In this document: positions 34,959-42,271 of the stretch, piece after piece
Position numbering within the stretch: position 1 is the first letter of the stretch
How the letters are laid out: each line of letters starts with the position of its first letter
Source: UBA668 sp039796575
GTDB taxonomy: Bacteria > Actinomycetota > Acidimicrobiia > Acidimicrobiales > Ilumatobacteraceae
Assembly (NCBI GenBank): GCA_039796575.1
Contig: JBDKJP010000045.1
Coordinates: 1 to 64,000 of the forward strand
Length of the DNA: 64,000 nt
Reading direction: 5' to 3'
Made by a program: the position numbers and the translations under genes
Notes under the pieces: generated by a model
The model's database searches: none
Told to the model about the DNA's origin: nothing
Seen by the model: only the letters and a program-made list of their open reading frames with translations

Positions 34959-35407
34959 CGGCCGAGCGCCTCGAGCAGCTTGACCGGGGTGTCCTTCGGG
35001 CTGATCTTGTACCAGGCCTGCTCGATGGTGCCGTCGGCGGCGACGAGGAACGCCGAGCGGAGGATGCCCATGTAGGTCTTGCCGTAGTTCTTCTTCTCCT
35101 GCCACACGCCGTACGCCTCGGCGACGGCGTGGTCGGTGTCGGCGAGGAGCGGGTAGCCGAGCTCGTACTTGGTGTCGAACTTCGCCTGGGCGGACGGGCT
35201 GTCGGGGCTGATGCCGATGATGGCGGTGTCGCCGACCTGGCCGGCGACGTCGCGGAGGGCGCACGCCTGCTGGGTGCAGCCCGGGGTGTTGGCCTTCGGG
35301 TAGAAGAAGATCATCACTCGCCGGCCACGGAAGGTGCTGAGGTCGACCACCTCCCCGTGCTGATTCGTCAAGGAAATGGGGGGTGCGAGCTGACCGGGAG
35401 TGAGCAT
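34955..35407 (-). CDS. bcp: Thiol peroxidase, Bcp/PrxQ-type peroxiredoxin
   Basis: 150-residue thioredoxin-fold peroxidase that reduces H2O2 and organic hydroperoxides. The peroxidatic C44 is in NTPGCTQQAC with the resolving C49 five residues later, the atypical two-Cys PrxQ pattern. FFYPKANTPGCT and ISPDSPSAQAKF are family signatures. The ATG at 35407 gives MLTPGQLAPP; TACACT (35420-35415) lies 7 bases upstream, a leaderless pattern. An upstream in-frame start would cross this promoter. It is translationally coupled to the fabZ-like gene. Confidence 0.94.
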   Translation of the reverse strand: MLTPGQLAPPISLTNQHGEVVDLSTFRGRRVMIFFYPKANTPGCTQQACALRDVAGQVGDTAIIGISPDSPSAQAKFDTKYELGYPLLADTDHAVAEAYGVWQEKKNYGKTYMGILRSAFLVAADGTIEQAWYKISPKDTPVKLLEALGR

Positions 35408-35486
35408 GTCGGCGAGTGTAGCCCAGCCCACCTGCTCGAACACCACCGAGAGTGTTTGTCTCGCTACAGGAAAAACATCGTCAAGG

Positions 35487-35498
35487 ATCTTGCAAGAT
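35487..35498. repeat. 12-bp perfect palindrome upstream of bcp
   Basis: ATCTTGCAAGAT is a perfect 12-bp palindrome in the 222-bp non-coding stretch (35408-35629), 80 bp upstream of the bcp start, in sequence that is clearly less G+C-rich than the surrounding genes. It could be an operator. No coding sequence is supported in this gap. Rightward TTGCAA (35490-35495) with GATAAG (35513-35518) after 17 bp resembles a promoter but drives no visible gene. Confidence 0.4.
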
Positions 35499-35627
35499 GG
35501 CCTACATCCGGTGATAAGGTGACGGAGCGTGGCTGATCTTGAGGAAACTCACTCGGTCCCGTGACACTTCTTTCCCGCGAAACAGAAGGGCGATCGCATG
35601 CACCGGGTCATCGGCGGCGTCAAGTGA

Positions 35628-35658
35628 TCTCAGCCACGGCGAAGGCCGTGGCCTGAGA
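35628..35658 (-). terminator. Hairpin at the 3' end of the small CxxC gene
   Basis: TCTCAG-CCACGG (35628-35639), loop, CCGTGG-C-CTGAGA (35646-35658): a 12-bp stem with one bulged C. On the minus strand it includes the stop codon of the 102-residue gene, so it may act as an attenuated terminator, but there is no U-run after it. Confidence 0.45.
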
Positions 35659-35938
35659 AACCACCTCGAGGACGAGCGTGGGCGTGATAGTGCGTAGGGA
35701 TACTGCGCATGTTCTCGTCCACCCAAGGTTCGAAGTCGAAGTGGGAACCGGCCACCTCGCGTAAGCGAGACAACAACACGATCCGAATCTCCCCCGGGGG
35801 ATTCGGATCGTGTCGTTTCCAGACCACCATCGGCACCCAGCACGACTCGCACTCGGCCACCCAGCACAGGTCGTCCTCGTAGAAGCGATCGGTGAGCGCC
35901 GCCGCTTCGCACAGCTCGCAGGTCGGGTCGTACGACAT
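35630..35938 (-). CDS. Small CxxC / HxHxH protein, unknown function
   Basis: 102 residues. Two Cys pairs (CELC at about 7-10 and CESC at about 37-40) surround an acidic segment, DRFYEDDLCWVAE, followed by VPMVVWKRHDPNPPG and a late THYHAHARP, a His cluster resembling the HIT triad. It looks like a small zinc-ribbon or HIT-like protein; the role is unknown. The ATG at 35938 has a very strong Shine-Dalgarno (GGGGGAGG). The gene is less G+C-rich than its neighbours and contains two hairpins, one at 35776-35813 inside the coding region and one over the stop codon, which suggests unusual RNA structure or a different origin. Confidence 0.7.
   Translation of the reverse strand: MSYDPTCELCEAAALTDRFYEDDLCWVAECESCWVPMVVWKRHDPNPPGEIRIVLLSRLREVAGSHFDFEPWVDENMRSIPTHYHAHARPRGGFSGHGLRRG
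35776..35813. repeat. Long perfect inverted repeat inside the small CxxC gene
   Basis: ACACGATCCGAAT (35776-35788) is perfectly complementary to ATTCGGATCGTGT (35801-35813). The inner bases TCCCCCGGGGG can extend the stem further, giving a hairpin of at least 13 bp with a very G+C-rich tip. It is in frame within the 102-residue protein, encoding roughly RHDPNPPGEIRIV. A perfect stem of this length within a gene is unusual. Confidence 0.7.
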
Positions 35939-35970
35939 TCCCCCATCCTCCCCCATCTGCCGGCGAACGC

Positions 35971-35998
35971 AAAAGGAGGGCCCGAAGGCCCTCCTTTT
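35971..35998 (-). terminator. Intrinsic terminator after the fasciclin gene
   Basis: A perfect 12-bp stem (AAAAGGAGGGCC at 35971-35982, complement at 35987-35998) with loop CGAA on the plus strand, which is a UUCG tetraloop on the minus strand. Read leftward, it begins 25 bases after the fasciclin stop and ends in TTTT, the classical intrinsic terminator layout. It also isolates the small CxxC gene downstream. Confidence 0.85.
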
Positions 35999-36022
35999 GT
36001 TCCGGGGAGGAACAGCGTGGGA

Positions 36023-36601
36023 TCAGAGCGCCGAGACGTCGAGACCCGGGGGCAGGATGACCGCGTCGATGACGTGGATCACGCCGTTCGACGCCATCAC
36101 GTCGGTGGCCACCACGGTCGCCGAGTCGTTCAGCTTCACGGTGCCACCATCGACGGTCACCGTGATCGGCGAGCCCTCGACCGAGGGCACCTCGCCGGCA
36201 GCGACATCCGCGGCCATCACGGCACCCGACACGACGTGGTAGGTGAGGATCTGGGTGAGGACGTCCTTGTTCTCGGGGAGGAGCAGCTTGTCGACCAGGC
36301 CGGCCGGCAGTGCGGCGAACGCGTCGTTCGTCGGCGCGAACACCGTGAACGGGCCCTCGCCCGACAGGGTCTCCACCAGGCCGGCGGCGCCGACGGCGGC
36401 CACGAGCGTCGAGAAGTCGGGGTTGCCACTGGCGACGTCGACGATGGTGCCGAGCTCCTCGCCACCGGCGGTGGTCTCGACCGCAGCAGCCGTGGTCTCG
36501 GCGGCGACGGTGGTCTCGACGGCCGAGTTGTCGTCTTCACCGCAGGCAGCGAGGACGAGCGAGCCGGCGACGGCGGCAATGGTGAGTGCACGCAGCTTCA
36601 T
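36023..36601 (-). CDS. Fasciclin-domain lipoprotein
   Basis: 192 residues. A lipoprotein signal peptide (KLRALTIAAVAGSLVLAACG) with lipobox LAAC anchors the protein by C20. A Thr/Ala/Glu-rich linker (about 25-48) is followed by one FAS1 domain (about 52-190): H1 motif GPFTVFAPTNDAFAALP, central YHVVSGAV, and H2 motif NGVIHVIDAVILPP. FAS1 domains mediate adhesion or ligand binding at the cell surface. The ATG at 36601 has a Shine-Dalgarno (AGGAG). The 95-bp gap to trpA contains an A+T-rich stretch, CTAAAT (36679-36684), that may be its -10. Confidence 0.92.
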   Translation of the reverse strand: MKLRALTIAAVAGSLVLAACGEDDNSAVETTVAAETTAAAVETTAGGEELGTIVDVASGNPDFSTLVAAVGAAGLVETLSGEGPFTVFAPTNDAFAALPAGLVDKLLLPENKDVLTQILTYHVVSGAVMAADVAAGEVPSVEGSPITVTVDGGTVKLNDSATVVATDVMASNGVIHVIDAVILPPGLDVSAL

Positions 36602-36696
36602 CTGGATCTCCTAGGGGTTCACGGACCCTGGGGGTGGGTCTCGGTCCCTGGTTCGGAGCCGCGGATGATCCGGATGGGTGATTTAGCAGTAATTTT

Positions 36697-37467
36697 TCAG
36701 GCGTCGAGCGCGGCACGGACCTCGGCCACGAACTCCCCCGCCGCGTCGGGCCCCGCCTCGAGGATGCGACGCACCACGGAGGCCCCCATCACCACGCCGT
36801 CGGCGACGCGGCAGGCCTCGACGGCCTGCTCGGCGTTCGACACGCCGACGCCCACCAGCACGGGAACCTCGGTGACGGCCTTCAGCCGGGTGGCGAGCGC
36901 CGTGGCGGTGGCGGCCAGCGAGGCACGCTCACCGGTGACACCGAGCAGGCCCACGCTGTACACGAACCCGCGGGCCCGGGCGCACACCCGGGGCAGGCGC
37001 TCGTCGGGCGCGGTGGGCGCCGCCAACATCACGGTCTCCACCCCGGCGGCGTCGGCCGCGGCACACCACGGGCCGCTCTCCTCGAGCGGCAGGTCGGGCA
37101 CGATGCAGGCGGCCACACCGGCGTCGGCCAGCGACGCGGCGAACCGCTCGTGGCCCGCGTGGTGGACGGTGTTGTAGTACAGCATCACCGCGAGCGGCAC
37201 CTGCACGTCGAGCTCGCGCACCTCCTGGAGGATGCTCACCGGCGTGGCACCCTGCTCGAGCGCCTGCTGCGACGCCTGCTGGATGACGGGCCCGTCCATC
37301 ACGGGATCGCTGAACGGGATGCCGATCTCGACGGCGTCGGCGCCGGCGGCCACGACGGCACGCACGGCGTCCTGCCACCCGGCGAGGCCACCGGTGACGT
37401 ACGGGACGAGCAGCTTGCTGCCGGCGGCACGCTTCGCACGGAACTGGGTCTCCATCACGCCGCTCAC
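36697..37467 (-). CDS. trpA: Tryptophan synthase alpha chain
   Basis: Cleaves indole-3-glycerol phosphate to indole and glyceraldehyde-3-phosphate, passing indole to TrpB through a tunnel. 256-residue TIM barrel. The catalytic Glu and Asp are in DAVEIGIPFSDPVMDGPVIQ, the phosphate-binding regions are in SVGLLGVTG and VLVGVGVSNAEQ, and GVVMGASVVRRI is near the end. I chose the GTG at 37467, which overlaps the trpB stop (GTGA) and gives the family-length N-terminus; an ATG at 37455 is the alternative. Last gene of trpF-trpB-trpA. Confidence 0.95.
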   Translation of the reverse strand: MSGVMETQFRAKRAAGSKLLVPYVTGGLAGWQDAVRAVVAAGADAVEIGIPFSDPVMDGPVIQQASQQALEQGATPVSILQEVRELDVQVPLAVMLYYNTVHHAGHERFAASLADAGVAACIVPDLPLEESGPWCAAADAAGVETVMLAAPTAPDERLPRVCARARGFVYSVGLLGVTGERASLAATATALATRLKAVTEVPVLVGVGVSNAEQAVEACRVADGVVMGASVVRRILEAGPDAAGEFVAEVRAALDA

Positions 37468-38624
37468 TTCGCCAGCACGTCCATCATCTGCGCGACGTCC
37501 TTGTCGCCGCGGCCGCTGAGGTTCATCAGCACGGTCTGACCCTGCATCTCGGGCGCTGCCCGCACGATCCAGGCCAGGGCGTGGGCGCACTCGAGCGCCG
37601 GGATGATGCCCTCGGTACGAGCCAGCAACTGGAACGCCTCGATGACCTCGGCGTCGGTGACGTTCGGGTACTCGGCCCGGCCGATCGACGCGAGGTACGA
37701 GTGCTCCGGACCGACGCCCGGGTAGTCGAGGCCGGCGCTGATGCTGTGCGCCTCCTGCACCTGGCCATACTCGTCCTGCATCAGGTAGCTGCGCATGCCG
37801 TGCACCACGCCCGGCTGCGCACGGGTGACCGCAGCACCGCCGGCCGGTTCGACGCCGACGAGGCGGCTGCGGTCGTCGACGAAGCCGCTGAAGATGCCGA
37901 TGGCGTTGGAGCCACCGCCCACGCACGCCACGACCACGTCGGGCACGTCACCGAGCAGCTCGATGCTCTGCGCACGCGCCTCGTCGCCGATGACCCGGTG
38001 GAACTGGCGCACCATGTACGGGTACGGGTGCGGGCCCATCACCGAACCGAGGCAGTAGTGCGACGTCTCGACGGTGGCCACCCAGTCGCGCATCGCCTCG
38101 TTGACCGCGTCCTTCAGCGTGCGGCTGCCGCTGTGCACGGCCTCCACCTCGCTGCCGAGGAGCTTCATGCGGAACACGTTCAGCTCCTGGCGGGCCACGT
38201 CGACCGCGCCCATGTACACCTTGCACTCCATGCCGAGCAACGCCGCTGCGGTGGCGGACGCCACGCCGTGCTGACCGGCTCCGGTCTCGGCCACGAGCCG
38301 GGTCTTGCCCATGCGCTTCGCGAGCAACGCCTGCCCGATGACGTTGTTGATCTTGTGCGACCCGGTGTGGTTGAGGTCCTCGCGCTTGAGGACCAGCCGG
38401 ATCCCGAGCTGCGCACCGAGGTTCTTGCACTCCGTGAGCATCGAGGGGCGCCCTGCGTAGGTGCGCAGCACATGGTCGAGCTCGGCCCGGAACGCGGGAT
38501 CGGCCCACGCGTCGGCGAACGCCGCTTCGAGTTCCTGGCACGCGGGCACCAGCGTCTCGGGGACGAAACGTCCACCGAACTCGCCGAATCGTCCCGCGGC
38601 CGACGGCTCAGCCATCAGCGACAT
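37464..38624 (-). CDS. trpB: Tryptophan synthase beta chain
   Basis: PLP enzyme joining indole and serine to make tryptophan. 386 residues. The PLP lysine is in NHTGSHKINNVIGQ, the catalytic Glu in VAETGAGQHGVASA, the phosphate cup in CVGGGSNAIGIFSGF, and GRGDKD near the C-terminus. FGEFGGRFVPETLVPA is the usual start region. The ATG at 38624 has a strong Shine-Dalgarno (AAGGAG), needed because it is 34 bp after trpF. It is coupled to trpA by GTGA. Confidence 0.97.
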   Translation of the reverse strand: MSLMAEPSAAGRFGEFGGRFVPETLVPACQELEAAFADAWADPAFRAELDHVLRTYAGRPSMLTECKNLGAQLGIRLVLKREDLNHTGSHKINNVIGQALLAKRMGKTRLVAETGAGQHGVASATAAALLGMECKVYMGAVDVARQELNVFRMKLLGSEVEAVHSGSRTLKDAVNEAMRDWVATVETSHYCLGSVMGPHPYPYMVRQFHRVIGDEARAQSIELLGDVPDVVVACVGGGSNAIGIFSGFVDDRSRLVGVEPAGGAAVTRAQPGVVHGMRSYLMQDEYGQVQEAHSISAGLDYPGVGPEHSYLASIGRAEYPNVTDAEVIEAFQLLARTEGIIPALECAHALAWIVRAAPEMQGQTVLMNLSGRGDKDVAQMMDVLAK

Positions 38625-38658
38625 GTGAATTGCTTCTCCTTGGTCATGGAATGAGGGG

Positions 38659-39318
38659 TCATTCCTCGTCGTCGGCCCAGTCGTAGGGCATCACGTCGGG
38701 GCCGAGGTGTTTCGCCGGCGCGGCCTCACGGGCCCGCTCGATGAACGACTTCACCTTCAGCGCATCCTTGCGACCAGGCGAACGCTCCACCCCCGACGAC
38801 ACGTCGACGCCCCACGGGCGGGCGAGGCGCACGGCCTCGGCGACGTTGTCGGGGTGCAGGCCGCCCGCGAGGATGATGCGCGGGCCCTCGGCCACCTCGT
38901 CGATGAGCGACCAGTCGAACACCTTGCCCGAACCGGGCTGCGGGGCGTCGACGAGCACCATGTCGGTGCCGAACGCGTCGGCGCGACGGGCGTCGGGCGA
39001 GCCGGCGACGACGGCCTTGATGACCCAGCGGATCTGCTGCGCGACCTCGGCCACCATGTCGGGGGTCTCGTGGCCGTGCAGCTGCGCCGCCTTCAGCCCG
39101 GCGCGGTGCACGGTGTCGATGACGCGCGCGGGCGCCTCGTCGCGGAACACGCCGACGGTGAGGATCTCGGGCGGCAGCCGACGGGTGATGTCGTACACCT
39201 GCTGTGCCGCGACCTGCCGAGGCGACGGGGCGAACACGAACCCGACCGCGTCGGCACCCATCGCCACCGCGAACAGGGCGTCGTCCTCATTGGTGATCCC
39301 GCAGATCTTCACGAACAT
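38659..39318 (-). CDS. trpF: Phosphoribosylanthranilate isomerase
   Basis: Third step of tryptophan synthesis (Amadori rearrangement of phosphoribosylanthranilate). 219 residues; catalytic C6 in FVKICGIT and the catalytic Asp in TDMVLVDAPQPGSGKVFDW. The phosphate site is in ILAGGLHPDNVAEA and GVDVSSGVERSPGRKD. The last 20 residues (GPDVMPYDWADDEE) are an acidic extra tail. The ATG at 39318 follows TACGTT (39332-39327) by 8 bases and begins the trpF-trpB-trpA transcript. Confidence 0.95.
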   Translation of the reverse strand: MFVKICGITNEDDALFAVAMGADAVGFVFAPSPRQVAAQQVYDITRRLPPEILTVGVFRDEAPARVIDTVHRAGLKAAQLHGHETPDMVAEVAQQIRWVIKAVVAGSPDARRADAFGTDMVLVDAPQPGSGKVFDWSLIDEVAEGPRIILAGGLHPDNVAEAVRLARPWGVDVSSGVERSPGRKDALKVKSFIERAREAAPAKHLGPDVMPYDWADDEE

Positions 39319-39408
39319 GCGCCACCAACGTACCCCTGCCGCAGGGGTCCGTACGGCATCGTTATCGCGGAAATCCGGGTTCCTCGCCGTGCGCTACGGT
39401 CCGTCGCC

Positions 39409-40377
39409 GTGACACAGCCCGGGGCGTCCTCCCTCGCCGGTGACGAGGTGGCGGCCGCACGGGAGCGCTACCGCACGACCGTCGCCGCCGAACAGGAGCG
39501 ATCGCACGCGCTCCACCGGGCCCGCGAGCACGAGGAGCAGCGCGACCAGTGGGCGGCGCGACTGGTCGACCTGCAGCGCGAGGCGGCACTCCAGCAGGAA
39601 GAGGCCGACGACTGGAACGGTCGCGGATTCGTGCAACTGGCGCTGTGGCTGTTCGGCCGGCTCGACGAGCGCCGCGACCTCGAGTCGGCCCAGGCGATGG
39701 CCGCCGCGGCGCGGCTCGCCACCGCACACGAGGCGTGGGCCGAGACCGACCGCGCCGCGGTGGCGGCACGGGCGGCCATCGCAGCACCGCACGACCTCGC
39801 CGCGGCGATGGCCGACCTGCGCGGCACGCTCGAACGGCTCGAGCCGCACACCTATGCGTGGGTGGTGCAGTGCGAGCAGCAGGCCGCCGCAGTCCGTGCC
39901 GAGCTGACGGAGATCGAGGAGGCGCTGCGCGCGGTCGACGCGTGCAGCGAGGCCGTGTCGTACGCGCTGCGGCAGCTGCGGTCGGCGGCGAACTGGGGCA
40001 CCTGGGACCTGCTCGGCGGCGGGTTGATGGTCTCGGCGGTGAAGCGCGGCAAGGTGGAGGACGCCCTCGGTGCGCTCGGCCAGGTGGCGACGGCGCTGGT
40101 CGCCGTCCGCCGGGAGCTCGCCGACGTGCCCACCGCCATCGCGTTGCCCACGGGCATCGAGATGGGGAGCGGCGCGTGGACGTTCGACGTGTGGTTCGAC
40201 AACATCTTCAGCGACCTCAACATGCAGCAGCGCATCAACGACGCGACCACCCAGGCAGAAGGTCTCGCCGGGCGGCTCGCCGCCGCGCACGCCCAACTCG
40301 GCGCGCTGCGCCGCCAGGTGGTCGACCGCTCCATGCGCGCCGACGCCGCGGCGATGGATGCGCTGCGCGGGCGTTAG
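39409..40377 (+). CDS. Coiled-coil protein of unknown function
   Basis: 322 residues, not recognised. Residues 10-85 and 95-175 are long charged helices (VAAARERYRTTVAAEQERSH; HEEQRDQWAARLVDLQREAA). A short hydrophobic/Trp segment, GRGFVQLALWLFGRLDE, interrupts them. A Gly-rich SAANWGTWDLLGGGLMVSA follows near 200-218, and the C-terminal third again looks helical. There is no signal peptide; LGGGLMVSAVKRGKVEDA may be a membrane-contact patch. GTG start with TACGGT (39395-39400) 8 bases upstream. It lies on the opposite strand between trpF and trpC and overlaps the trpC end by 4 bp. Confidence 0.8.
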   Translation: MTQPGASSLAGDEVAAARERYRTTVAAEQERSHALHRAREHEEQRDQWAARLVDLQREAALQQEEADDWNGRGFVQLALWLFGRLDERRDLESAQAMAAAARLATAHEAWAETDRAAVAARAAIAAPHDLAAAMADLRGTLERLEPHTYAWVVQCEQQAAAVRAELTEIEEALRAVDACSEAVSYALRQLRSAANWGTWDLLGGGLMVSAVKRGKVEDALGALGQVATALVAVRRELADVPTAIALPTGIEMGSGAWTFDVWFDNIFSDLNMQQRINDATTQAEGLAGRLAAAHAQLGALRRQVVDRSMRADAAAMDALRGR

Positions 40378-41150
40378 ACGGCGGCCAGCTCGGCCACGGC
40401 CGCGGCGGGGTCGCCCGAGGTGACCAGGGTCTCGCCCACCAGCACGGCGTGGTAGCCGGCCGAGCGGAGGCTGGTGGCGTCGGCGACGCCACGCACCCCG
40501 CTCTCTGCCACCTTCACCACGTGGTCGGGCATCACGCCGGACATCCGCACGGCACGCTCGTGGTCGACCTGGAACGTGACGAGGTCGCGCTGGTTCACCC
40601 CGATGAGCGTGGCACCGGCGGCGAGCGCCAACTCGAGCTCGGCTTCGTCGTGGATCTCGACGAGGACGTCGAGACCGATGTGCACAGCCAACTCGTGGAA
40701 CGCGATGAGCTCGCTGCGCTGGAGCGCCGCGGCGATGAGCAGCACGCAGTCGGCGCCCATGATGCGGGCGTCGAGCACGTCGTGCTCGCTGACCGTGAAG
40801 TCCTTGCGCAGCACTGGCAACGAGCATGCGGCGCGCGCGGCCTGCAGGTCGGCCACCGAGCCCCCGAAGAACTCCTCGTCGGTGAGCACCGACAGGCACG
40901 AGGCACCGCCGCGCGCGTACTCCCCCGCCAGCACCACGGGGTCGAGCCCGATGTTGAGATCGCCCTTCGAGGGTGAGCGTCGCTTGACCTCGCTGATGAC
41001 CGTGAGGTGCGAACGGCCGTCGAGCGCGGCACGGAAGCCGCGCGCCGGCGGCACGGCCACCGCGGCGTCGATGAGCGCACCGGTGGCGCGCGTGTCGGTG
41101 GCCGCCACCTCGCGGTGACGGTCGAGGATGCGGTCGAGGTAGGTGGCCAT
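40374..41150 (-). CDS. trpC: Indole-3-glycerol phosphate synthase
   Basis: Fourth step of tryptophan synthesis, closing the indole ring. 258-residue TIM barrel. The catalytic Lys is in ISEVKRRSPSKGDLN, a second Lys in LPVLRKDFTVSE, Glu in VLVEIHDEAELELAL, Asn in GVNQRDLVTF and Glu-Ser in KVAESGVRG. It is cut off from trpF-trpB-trpA by the oppositely oriented coiled-coil gene. It begins 13 bp after the antibiotic-biosynthesis-monooxygenase-like gene and is probably co-transcribed with it. Confidence 0.96.
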   Translation of the reverse strand: MATYLDRILDRHREVAATDTRATGALIDAAVAVPPARGFRAALDGRSHLTVISEVKRRSPSKGDLNIGLDPVVLAGEYARGGASCLSVLTDEEFFGGSVADLQAARAACSLPVLRKDFTVSEHDVLDARIMGADCVLLIAAALQRSELIAFHELAVHIGLDVLVEIHDEAELELALAAGATLIGVNQRDLVTFQVDHERAVRMSGVMPDHVVKVAESGVRGVADATSLRSAGYHAVLVGETLVTSGDPAAAVAELAAV

Positions 41151-41163
41151 CAGCCGCGGCGGG

Positions 41164-41469
41164 TCAGAGACCCTTGCCGCCGACCGCGCCGAGGAACTGC
41201 ATCGACGGACGACCGGCCAGCACCGGGCCGAGCTTCGGACCGAACGCCTTGAACCAGTCGGCGCCGCCGTGCGCGGCGAGCGCGTCGCCGTCGGTGTAGG
41301 CCTCGTAGAAGTACAGGACGTTCTCGTCGGCCGGGTCGGTGTTGAGCACGTAGATCAGGGTGCCGGGCTCGGACTGCACGGCGTCGAGCGCCTCCTGGAT
41401 GATGGCGATGGCCTCATCACGCTTGCCGGGCTGGATGTCCAGCTTCACCCACACCGAGACCTTGCTCAT
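41164..41469 (-). CDS. Antibiotic-biosynthesis-monooxygenase (ABM) domain protein
   Basis: 101-residue single ABM domain of the YgiN/quinol-monooxygenase-like ferredoxin fold: VSVWVKLDIQPGKRDEAIAI, EPGTLIYVLNTDPADENVLY and FYEAYTDGDALAAHGGADWF. Members bind small aromatic or quinone ligands, and some are cofactor-free monooxygenases. Whether this one is an enzyme is unknown. The ATG has a good Shine-Dalgarno (AGGAGCAGGAC). First gene of a likely two-gene transcript with trpC, an unusual association. Confidence 0.87.
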   Translation of the reverse strand: MSKVSVWVKLDIQPGKRDEAIAIIQEALDAVQSEPGTLIYVLNTDPADENVLYFYEAYTDGDALAAHGGADWFKAFGPKLGPVLAGRPSMQFLGAVGGKGL

Positions 41470-41538
41470 GTCCTGCTCCTCCGAACGACCGCACCGCCGA
41501 CGGCGGTGTCACGTCGGGCACCGTACCAGCGTGCCACC

Positions 41539-42237
41539 ATGATCACCGTGGCCGAACCCCTCGCCGGCGAGCGAACCCTGGTGATCGTCGAGGACGATCC
41601 GAACATCGCCGATCTGCTCGACACGTACCTGCGCGACGCCGGGTTCCGTGTGCTGCAGGCCGGCACCGGCAGCCGCGGCCTCGAGCTCGTCGAACAGCAC
41701 CGGCCGGTGATGGTGGTGCTCGACATCGGCCTGCCCGACATCGACGGGTTCGAGGTCTGTCGCCGCATCCGCGCCCGCAGCAGCGTGCCGGTGCTGTTCC
41801 TCACGGCCCGCGACGGCGAGATCGACCGCATCCTCGGGCTCGAGCTCGGCGCCGACGACTACGTCACGAAGCCGTTCTCGCCCCGCGAGATCGTGGCCCG
41901 GGTGAAGGCCATCCTCCGTCGCGGCCAGGCCGATCCCCACCCCGACCCGACCGTGCTGCGCATCGGCGACGAGTTCGAGGTCGACCTCGGCCGTCGCGAG
42001 GCCCGCCAGCGCGGCGCCGCAGTGGCGCTCGCGACGCGGGAGTTCGACCTGCTGGCCCACCTCGCCCGCAACCAGGGCATCGCACTGTCACGGCAGCAAC
42101 TGCTCGACGGCGTGTGGGGTGCCGACTGGATCGGCGACGACCGCACGGTCGACGTGCACGTGCGCCAGCTGCGCAAGAAGTTCGGCGACGACCTGCCGCT
42201 CGCCACGGTGTGGGGCATCGGCTACCGGTTGGGCTAA
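41539..42237 (+). CDS. OmpR/PhoB-family response regulator
   Basis: 232 residues. Receiver (about 12-128): E18-D19-D20, phospho-acceptor D62 (VVLDIGLPDIDG), Thr in LFLTARDGE and Lys in YVTKPFSPREI. The winged-helix DNA-binding domain (about 140-232) includes LATREFDLLAHLARNQGIAL, TVDVHVRQLRKKF and TVWGIGYRLG. CAGCGT (41527-41532) lies six bases before the ATG at 41539. The histidine kinase follows after 34 bp with a promoter-like hexamer of its own, but the pair is clearly cognate. Confidence 0.94.
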   Translation: MITVAEPLAGERTLVIVEDDPNIADLLDTYLRDAGFRVLQAGTGSRGLELVEQHRPVMVVLDIGLPDIDGFEVCRRIRARSSVPVLFLTARDGEIDRILGLELGADDYVTKPFSPREIVARVKAILRRGQADPHPDPTVLRIGDEFEVDLGRREARQRGAAVALATREFDLLAHLARNQGIALSRQQLLDGVWGADWIGDDRTVDVHVRQLRKKFGDDLPLATVWGIGYRLG

Positions 42238-42271
42238 CAGAACGCTCACACATGACTGCCAGGATGCGCCC

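Noticed and set aside
35447..35629. Possible small gene between bcp and the CxxC protein gene
   Set aside because: Frames are short or lack starts and coding-like composition. Only a palindrome and promoter-like sequences are supported.
35776..35813. Inverted repeat as the end of an insertion element or a CRISPR unit
   Set aside because: There is only one copy, with no transposase, direct repeats or spaced repeats nearby. It is a single hairpin inside a gene.
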